A stretch of 47,563 nucleotides of DNA from Melioribacteraceae bacterium. GTDB lineage: Bacteria > Bacteroidota > Ignavibacteria > Ignavibacteriales > Melioribacteraceae. How positions within the stretch are numbered: position 1 is the first letter of the stretch; each line of letters begins with the position of its first letter. The translations under genes and the position numbers were made by a program. The notes under the pieces were generated by a model. That model was not told the DNA's origin and did not search any database. It saw only the letters and a program-made list of their open reading frames with translations. The DNA lies in NCBI GenBank assembly GCA_021740785.1, contig JAIOZI010000038.1:1-47563 (forward strand), written 5' to 3'. Below, one piece after another: positions 41,435 to 47,563 of this stretch.

Positions 41435-42910
41435 TTAATTTTTTTCATATTTTATGTCCGGCATAACCGGCTGATCTTTTTCAAAATCGTATAGCGATTG
41501 GATTTTTAAGTTAAGCAGTTCCAGCCTATAATTTATCAGTGCATTGATCCTGTTAAGTTTGGCTTCCGATAGCTGTGATTGAAATTGCTGCAGATCATAA
41601 CTGGTCAAATCACCGTTTGAATATCTTTCCAAATTGATTTCATAAGAAAGCTGTGCGTTGCGCTCGCTTATTTGTGATATCTCGATTTGAGTTTCGAGGT
41701 TTTCCAAATTTCTGTACACGCTCCTCAAAGAAACAATAATGCCTATCTTTTCATCTTCTAATGAAAGATTTGCAACATCAATGTTTTTTTCGGAAGCTTT
41801 AATTCTCGATTCCCGCTCGCCCCAGTCAAAAATCGGGATATCAAATGAAAGTGTGAATTGCTGATTGTTTGTTGGTTTATCATAAATGTTGCCGACTGCT
41901 TCATCAGTCCCGATTAACCCAGCCGATAGTGAGATATTTCCGTAAAATTCATTTGTGGCGGAGGTTTTGATTAAATCGAATTGCGAATTTTCTATATCAA
42001 TCTCTCTCTGCCGCAATTCCATCCTGCTGTTTATTCCCGATGTGATTGCTTTTTCCAAATCGACTTGAAGCGGATTATAGGAGACATCCGCTATTATTGA
42101 TATTTCATTCTCTATCGGCATGCCGATTAATTGTTTAAAATTATCAAGTTGGTTCTGCAGCGTTACCTTTTCATTTTGGTAACTCATCTGACTGTTTAAC
42201 ATATTCAGTTCCGCCTGGTACAATTCATCCTTTGACAGAATATCGGCATCAACTTTCTTTTGTGTCAAATCATAATTTTGTTTCTGACTTTCATATTCAT
42301 CATTCGCAATCTGAACTCTCATTGTCTGCTGGTAAACATTATAAAATGCTTCGGAAACATTCCGCGTAATTGCTAATTTTTGTATTGCATAACCAAGAGC
42401 GGCATTTTCTAAGTCAAGCTCCAACTCATCCAATTGCAAACGGGTGCGGTTATAAGTAAACAAGGGCTGCGAATAACTTAGATAAAGATTGTTGCTGAAA
42501 GTTGAAGATTGTTCATTCTGAAATTCGCTGTAAGAATCCTGCCATGAAAATCGATTGATAAAGGAAACAACTCCGTCCGTCCAAATTATCGGTTGATTAA
42601 TACTGAATGTTCCGTATGATCTTTTCGTTTCGCTGGTATTCCATGTTGAAAAGAAATCGTTGAATTGTCTGTCCTTGGTATATTCAAACGGAGTAACACT
42701 TAAATTGAACTGAGAAAGGAGAGATGCATTCTGTGCATTGAGTGATTCTTTACTCCTTTCAAGATTTAATATCGATCTCCTGATCTGCGGGCTGTTTTCC
42801 AGTGCAATTTCAATTGATTGATCAATTGTCAATGCATCCTGAGAATAAATCGATGTTGATAACAGCAGTACGGATACCGCTGCAATTATTAATAATCTCT
42901 TATAATTCAT
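41435..42910 (-). CDS. TolC-family outer membrane factor
   Basis: A 491-residue outer membrane channel protein. The start at 42910 opens a signal peptide (MNYKRLLIIAAVSVLLLSTSIYSQ) and has AAGGA before it; the longer open frame (from 42979) would overlap the permease gene. The mature protein starts ALTIDQSIEIALENSPQI, the hallmark of OEP domains, and has two long coiled-coil helical halves, with repeats at LNAQNASLLSQ and ISLSAGLIGTDE. It forms the trimeric tunnel for the adaptor and the pumps. No lipid anchor is seen. Confidence 0.92.
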   Translation of the reverse strand: MNYKRLLIIAAVSVLLLSTSIYSQDALTIDQSIEIALENSPQIRRSILNLERSKESLNAQNASLLSQFNLSVTPFEYTKDRQFNDFFSTWNTSETKRSYGTFSINQPIIWTDGVVSFINRFSWQDSYSEFQNEQSSTFSNNLYLSYSQPLFTYNRTRLQLDELELDLENAALGYAIQKLAITRNVSEAFYNVYQQTMRVQIANDEYESQKQNYDLTQKKVDADILSKDELYQAELNMLNSQMSYQNEKVTLQNQLDNFKQLIGMPIENEISIIADVSYNPLQVDLEKAITSGINSRMELRQREIDIENSQFDLIKTSATNEFYGNISLSAGLIGTDEAVGNIYDKPTNNQQFTLSFDIPIFDWGERESRIKASEKNIDVANLSLEDEKIGIIVSLRSVYRNLENLETQIEISQISERNAQLSYEINLERYSNGDLTSYDLQQFQSQLSEAKLNRINALINYRLELLNLKIQSLYDFEKDQPVMPDIKYEKN

Positions 42911-42960
42911 TTTTTTATCCTTCTTTGTACTTCCGGATATTTGTTTTTCAATTTTAATCT

Positions 42961-45900
42961 TTATTTCCTGTTGATCCACTTTATAGCATCAGCCATAATC
43001 AATCCATCGGATGATTTATTTGATAGCGATACCTTTGAAGAACCTTCGGAAAGGTAGAAACTGCCGAGTAAATTCCATCCTTCATCTGCATTACTGAAGT
43101 CAAGTATTACTTCTTCATCCCCGTCGTCATGTGTAACGGTATAGTGATATTCCTGTTTGCTGTTGTCACTATTTCTTCCGCGTCTTCCCGGAATTCTTGG
43201 TTTAGATATATATGTATATACTTCATAGTAACCGCTTTGAGGAATTTCTACATTCCATGCCGCACTTGTGCTGCCGTCGCCGGATTCGGTATAATGAACC
43301 GAGTGAACATATTTTCCGTATGATTCTGAAATAATTGTAGCACGCCAATCCTCAGGGGGATTCCATGTCTGCAAGCCGACATATTTTTCACCTTCCTGCT
43401 CAAGTGAAAACAGCTTTTTAAGCAGACTTGTTTCTTCGGGATTCTTGACTTCGAATCCCGGGTCTTCATTATCAACGATTATTTCATCCCGACTCACAAA
43501 TGCTTCCGGCTCATCGAGAATGGTTTCACCGTCGAATGGTTCGGCTTTGCTATTTTCCTCAAATTCTTCAAACGGAAAGTCAAACTCCAGCGGAAGGTTT
43601 TTTGAAAGGATAGTATTGACCGACATTCTACCGGGCGATTCATCAAGCACCGAAGATATTTGTTTCGTTTGACCGGGCATCAATTGGATTACCTTTTCTG
43701 CAATTGAGGTTTCCTCATCGCCCCCGCCGGACATAAATCCGAAACCTCTTCCGCCTCCCGGTCCGCCTCTTCTCGGTTCGAATGTTATTTTTACAAATCC
43801 TTCAACCGGTTCAGAATTTGTTATATTGAAATTTATTTGATATCGTTCACGGTTATCGGAGACAACTTTGTAACCTTTTATCTTAGTGATAAAATATCCC
43901 GGAAGTTGAGAATTGTTGAACCAATCTTCTATCATTTCCTCAAGATTAATTCCATACTCTTCATTCAATGAATTTACAAACTGCGAATAGCCGCTTGTTG
44001 AAAATTTGTTTTCATTAAGTGTTCTATTTATTAAATCCCGCAGGTTTGATTTACCTATTTCACTTTCGAGCTGCGTAAATAAATAACTCCCTTTCAAATT
44101 CAGAATTTCTTTAAGATACTTATTGTAAGTGGTATCCGAAATTATTTCGGCAAATGATTTATCATTTAATATCTGCGCTGCTTTCTCGGTCGGATTTAAT
44201 CCCATTATTGCACGCATAAAAGGTGAGCCTGAGTTATCGTTTTTTACATCGAGATAATTTTCAATTATTTTGTTGAAAACAGGCAGTGATGAAGATGATA
44301 AATTATTAGTATAGTAATAAAAATTAGGAAATATCTTGTAAGGATTACCGGGCGTTGTGTTGTTATCATTATCGCTTCTAAATCTGAACATGTTGGATTG
44401 ATTCATAAACGTATTGCGTACAAATCTGTTAAACATGTTTGATTGATTCTCTTTCGGAAGTACAACCTGGTTACTTCTATTCCCAAACCTTTCCTGCATT
44501 CTTTCTCTCTGCTTGAAATCCGCATCGTCAATCTCAACGCCGTTTTCCGGCAGCATTACAATTTGCGGCTGCGACTGTTCGTGAGCTGTTGTCCACATTC
44601 TCTGGTACCCGGTAAATTGTGCCGGTACTTCAACAATTGAAAATTGCTGGTATGGATATGTACGTGAAATGTCGCGCTCATAATCCTGTTTCAATTCACG
44701 AATGAGTGCTGTAAGCGTGTCGTTAATTTCATCGAGATAATTTTTATAGTAATCATGTTTTTCCAAATTTAAAAGGTTGTATTTGATCGAATCAACTTCA
44801 ATAGAGTTGACTACATACGGACCAATGTTCAGTGATAACTTCGGCAGAGGAACTTCCGGCTTAAATTCAAAAATACCTGGAGATGGTGATTTATATTCCC
44901 CCTGAGAAACTGCGAGTAGATTCTCTTTCGTCTCGACTTTCAAACTGAAATTTGTGAACTCAACATTGTTGCTGAATTGAGCTTCCGGTGAAAATGTAGT
45001 CCCGGATTTAGGGTACCACATATTTTCTTCGGTTAACAAAAGGTAACCGGGTGTTACAAATGCGTATTTTTTATCGATTGTATAGTAAGCCATCTTTCTC
45101 ATTTGATTTCTTTTATCTTCATTGATATCGAGATAAGCGGCTTCTTCACTTATGCCTCCAGAGTATGCAATAGAAAGTCCTTTTGTTTCTTCAGGCTTCA
45201 GCGCCGATGAAAGGTTTACGGTGATCAAATGTATGTTTCTTGAGAACTCAACTTTGCCGCCGCCGGAAGTAATAGATTTAATTTCTAATGACGGATTCAA
45301 ATTCAAGATAAATTTCGAAACCGACTTTTCGTTATTGTTTTTTACGATAATATCTGATGTGCATTCAATTGTTGACCCTTTATGCCTGAGCGAAATATCA
45401 TTCTGAACCACAGTAATTTTCAGATCCGAAACATGTTCGTTATTTAGATTAATCATTTCTGTACGAAGATTTTCGCCGCTTTGAAAATTGCCGATGTAAT
45501 AAATCATAGAACCAGCACCGCCGAATAGAAATATTAAAGTAAGAATTAAATTAAATTTGCGCATAGTTTCGGATTGCGGCAGACGTTTGAACATGTACAT
45601 TGTAAAAAAGATGAAAGAAAGACCGAATAATATATAAGCTCCTCTCTGCAATATTAAATTTCCAATATTCCCGAATCCTACAAAATCGGAATACATCATG
45701 GGAACGGAAAAGCCGATGTAATCGAATGCCGAATAGAATTTTGGTCCTAAATATAAAAGAGTAACTCCGATATAACCGAGCAGAACAATAAATGTAACAG
45801 CCTGGTTGCGGATTAAAGTCATTAGCAGAAATGCAAATCCCGTAATAAAAATCAAAGTTGGCAGGCTTAACAATAAGAAGTAATAGAAGTAAATAAATAT

Positions 45901-46332
45901 ATTGAATTGTGCGTCGAGATTTATAACATTAAAAACAGCAGCCATCAGCATTACAATAAAATCCAGGACAAAAAAGATCACCAGGATTCCGAATGTTTTT
46001 CCCAACACGTAATCGCTGTTTGAAATTGATCTAATATAAATCGCTTCGGTTGTGTCAAGTTTTTTGTCCCGTTTAAGAAAATCAGAAGCAAGAAAAATGG
46101 TTATCACGGCTTGTGCAAGATTAAGCATCAGTAAATTAGAGTAGGGAATGGAAGAGGTCATACCGTAAAGGAATCGCCAGATAAAACCGCCGGTTACATC
46201 TGTGAATGCTATTAAGTTGAATAGGAATAGCAGCGCTAATGATAGAATTGCAAATATTCGAAAAAACCAGCTTCTCCAAAGAGTTTTAATTTCGAATTTG
46301 GAAACGGTCCAAATGTTGTAAAATGACAACAT
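42961..46332 (-). CDS. ABC-2 permease fused to a degenerate M1-like peptidase and golvesin-like domain
   Basis: A 1123-residue protein. Residues 1 to about 280 are an ABC-2 permease with six helices (LSLALLFLFNLIAFT, VLGKTFGILVIFFVLDFIVM, FITGFAFLLMTLIRNQAVTF and others). From about 285 to 860 follows a large extracytoplasmic M1-like (gluzincin) body. The expected HExxH zinc motif is not found; the nearest match, HEQSQ at about residue 584, lies in the substrate-loop region, and the site itself is replaced by Asn/Ser/Phe-rich sequence, so catalysis is probably lost. A Gly/Arg-rich patch near 855-875 leads to an acidic linker and, at 996-1123, a golvesin-like carbohydrate-binding-type domain ending LSNKSSDGLIMADAIKWI. 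GAGG lies upstream of the ATG; the ATPase gene ends 21 bases before. Confidence 0.82.
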   Translation of the reverse strand: MLSFYNIWTVSKFEIKTLWRSWFFRIFAILSLALLFLFNLIAFTDVTGGFIWRFLYGMTSSIPYSNLLMLNLAQAVITIFLASDFLKRDKKLDTTEAIYIRSISNSDYVLGKTFGILVIFFVLDFIVMLMAAVFNVINLDAQFNIFIYFYYFLLLSLPTLIFITGFAFLLMTLIRNQAVTFIVLLGYIGVTLLYLGPKFYSAFDYIGFSVPMMYSDFVGFGNIGNLILQRGAYILFGLSFIFFTMYMFKRLPQSETMRKFNLILTLIFLFGGAGSMIYYIGNFQSGENLRTEMINLNNEHVSDLKITVVQNDISLRHKGSTIECTSDIIVKNNNEKSVSKFILNLNPSLEIKSITSGGGKVEFSRNIHLITVNLSSALKPEETKGLSIAYSGGISEEAAYLDINEDKRNQMRKMAYYTIDKKYAFVTPGYLLLTEENMWYPKSGTTFSPEAQFSNNVEFTNFSLKVETKENLLAVSQGEYKSPSPGIFEFKPEVPLPKLSLNIGPYVVNSIEVDSIKYNLLNLEKHDYYKNYLDEINDTLTALIRELKQDYERDISRTYPYQQFSIVEVPAQFTGYQRMWTTAHEQSQPQIVMLPENGVEIDDADFKQRERMQERFGNRSNQVVLPKENQSNMFNRFVRNTFMNQSNMFRFRSDNDNNTTPGNPYKIFPNFYYYTNNLSSSSLPVFNKIIENYLDVKNDNSGSPFMRAIMGLNPTEKAAQILNDKSFAEIISDTTYNKYLKEILNLKGSYLFTQLESEIGKSNLRDLINRTLNENKFSTSGYSQFVNSLNEEYGINLEEMIEDWFNNSQLPGYFITKIKGYKVVSDNRERYQINFNITNSEPVEGFVKITFEPRRGGPGGGRGFGFMSGGGDEETSIAEKVIQLMPGQTKQISSVLDESPGRMSVNTILSKNLPLEFDFPFEEFEENSKAEPFDGETILDEPEAFVSRDEIIVDNEDPGFEVKNPEETSLLKKLFSLEQEGEKYVGLQTWNPPEDWRATIISESYGKYVHSVHYTESGDGSTSAAWNVEIPQSGYYEVYTYISKPRIPGRRGRNSDNSKQEYHYTVTHDDGDEEVILDFSNADEGWNLLGSFYLSEGSSKVSLSNKSSDGLIMADAIKWINRK

Positions 46333-46353
46333 TATATAATCCTCAAAATTTTA

Positions 46354-47265
46354 TTAAATAATTTCTTCTTCTGCAATTTCAACATGCTGAGCCAATACAA
46401 ATTCCATGAAATAGATATAAGCGTGTTCCAGGTTCGGCTCGATTATATCAGCGGGGTAATCATCTATTTTATCCGCAACTACTTCAACATCCCAGCCATT
46501 TTCGGAAGGAATTGTTGAAATGACGGGATATTTTTCCTTAATCTTGTCGAGATCAGTCTCAAATGCCTTAATTCTAAAAACATGACCCTTTGCCGTGTTG
46601 ATCAATTCATCGGGCTGACCCTGAAATTTTAATTCTCCCTTGTTGAGTAAAGCCATCTTACGGCAGGTGCTTGAGATATCACCAACAATGTGTGTAGATA
46701 AAATGATAATAATTTCTTCCCGACTCATATCAGACAGCAAATTTCTAAATCGAATTCTTTCTTCCGGATCTAAACCTGTTGTGGGTTCATCAACTATTAC
46801 GATTTTGGGGTTTCCGATCAAAGCCTGTGCTATTCCCAGTCTTCTTTTCATACCGCCGGAAAGTTTTTTCGCGAAACGGTCGCGGAATTTATAAAGCCCG
46901 ACTTTGTGGAGCATTTCTTCAACTGCTCTTTTCCTTTCGGCAGTGTTCCGGAGTCCGCCTAAAGCAGCGGAATAATCTAAAAACTCCCATGTACGGAGTT
47001 TGGCGAAATAACCGAAATCCTGGGGAAGGAAGCCGAGCATAGCTCTTATCTCTGCGCGGTTCTTTTGAAGGTCTAATCCGTTTACTTTTACATTGCCGGA
47101 TGACGGGCGCATCAATGTTGCCAATATTCTCATTAAAGTAGTTTTACCAGCTCCATTTGGTCCTAATAAACCAAGCATTCCGCTTTCAATTTCTAAATTG
47201 ATGTTGTTAATAGCCCGGTTCCCGTTTTTGTAAATCTTGGTGAGTTCTTCGATGCTGATGTTCAT
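46354..47265 (-). CDS. ABC transporter ATP-binding protein
   Basis: A 303-residue stand-alone ABC ATPase, first gene of the operon. Walker A GPNGAGKTT (residues 35-43), Q-loop LPQDFG, signature LSGGMK (135-140), Walker B IVIVDE (D159, E160) and H-loop STHIVGD are all present. The C-terminal ~80 residues (VFRIKAFETDLDKIKEKYP onward) form the regulatory extension common to ABC-2 exporters. It is closest in style to the ATPase fused at the 3' end of this operon (shared DPxERIRFRNLL), so the two may form a heterodimer or serve the two ABC-2 permeases respectively. Weak ribosome binding site. Confidence 0.93.
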   Translation of the reverse strand: MNISIEELTKIYKNGNRAINNINLEIESGMLGLLGPNGAGKTTLMRILATLMRPSSGNVKVNGLDLQKNRAEIRAMLGFLPQDFGYFAKLRTWEFLDYSAALGGLRNTAERKRAVEEMLHKVGLYKFRDRFAKKLSGGMKRRLGIAQALIGNPKIVIVDEPTTGLDPEERIRFRNLLSDMSREEIIIILSTHIVGDISSTCRKMALLNKGELKFQGQPDELINTAKGHVFRIKAFETDLDKIKEKYPVISTIPSENGWDVEVVADKIDDYPADIIEPNLEHAYIYFMEFVLAQHVEIAEEEII

Positions 47266-47303
47266 ATTACTCTTTGCATTTGTTCAATTTAATTGTGATA
47301 GAG

Positions 47304-47335
47304 AAAATACAATTTAGCTAACAATTTTGTATTTT
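47304..47335. promoter_or_regulatory. 9-base inverted repeat upstream of the transporter operon
   Basis: AAAATACAA (47304-47312) and TTGTATTTT (47327-47335) are perfect inverted arms 14 bases apart, ending 39 bases upstream of the first ATG of the operon. This is a candidate operator. As the arms are AT-rich the match carries less weight than its length suggests. Confidence 0.4.
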
Positions 47336-47424
47336 TTTTATTTTACTCAAGTTGACCGCCTCTCTACCTTGGGCTAAAGAGCCGGTGTTAAAATGTTAAA
47401 TGTAGAGCCCGTCTGCTCGTCAGC

Positions 47425-47563
47425 CAATGCTGTCAACTTAGTACACCTAAGAATGCGGCTAAAGCCGAATGATTTTTCGGATATTAAATCCGTTCGCTAA
47501 AGCGAACGGCTATATAAAACCATAATAGCCGTTGCCTTTAGGCAACGGGACTAAAAAATTAAA
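47425..47563. repeat. second copy of the 240 bp multi-hairpin element, cut by the window end
   Basis: From GTCAACTTAGTACACC on, this sequence matches the element at 5612-5852 almost base for base: CTTAG/CTAAG, CGGCTAAAGCCG, CCGTTCGCT AA AGCGAACGG and CCGTTGCCT TT AGGCAACGG occur in the same order and spacing. Differences are single bases, several of them in loops (e.g. GA to AA in the first 9-bp stem). Confidence 0.9.

Noticed and set aside
44570-44590. HEQSQ in the ABC-2 fusion as a zinc-peptidase motif
   Set aside because: The family needs HExxH with a downstream Glu; here the second His is absent and the site aligns with a substrate loop instead.
1-47563. tRNA, rRNA, riboswitch or replication origin
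   Set aside because: None could be recognised by eye in the intergenic regions; a covariance search would be needed to exclude small RNAs.

Overview
This is a low-GC bacterial window with short, weakly spaced operons, many lipoproteins, and a large subtilisin that ends in a type IX secretion (T9SS) sorting domain with the YPNPFNP motif. Together with dispersed palindromic repeats and a eukaryote/Bacteroidota-type PruA, this suggests the Bacteroidota/Chlorobiota/Ignavibacteriota superphylum, and Ignavibacteriota looks most likely. That placement is an inference from protein style; there is no rRNA or tRNA in the window to test it.

Left part (1-20.8 kb): mostly housekeeping and envelope genes in singletons. 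A PD40 beta-propeller lipoprotein, a TraB/PrgY-family membrane protein, a 4-TM protein, an aromatic amino acid ammonia-lyase with Ala-Cys-Gly in place of the usual Ala-Ser-Gly MIO triad, an M28 lipoprotein peptidase, a ferritin-like protein, a YyaL/DUF255 thioredoxin-domain protein, PruA, SucC, a von Willebrand A lipoprotein, an unknown 2-TM protein and a 1276-residue T9SS subtilisin. A 1.2 kb gene-free stretch (5.27-6.5 kb) is packed with heptamer and octamer tandem arrays and holds a 240 bp element made of nested hairpins. A perfect 7-nt array of 14 units sits upstream of the subtilisin.

Middle part (20.8-31.7 kb): an accessory patch with an AbiEi/AbiEii toxin-antitoxin pair preceded by an 18-bp inverted repeat, then an IS200-like/REP-associated Y1 transposase embedded in REP-type hairpin units, and a thioredoxin gene whose 5' end has been replaced by such repeat sequence. 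It is followed by a CBM48 protein, kynureninase, an SGNH hydrolase lipoprotein, a YCF48-type propeller fused to a membrane domain, two lipoproteins and an integral membrane acyltransferase.

Right part (31.7-47.3 kb): one long minus-strand operon, the most striking thing in the window. In transcription order it encodes an ABC ATPase, an ABC-2 permease fused to a degenerate M1-like peptidase and a golvesin-like C-terminal domain, a TolC-type outer membrane protein, an AcrA/HlyD-type lipoprotein adaptor, an RND pump, a 1576-residue protein in which a full RND pump is fused to extra membrane segments and a complete ABC ATPase, and a second ABC-2 permease. This looks like a hybrid ABC-RND-TolC export machine; its cargo is unknown. 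The window ends in a second copy of the 240 bp repeat element seen at 5.6 kb.
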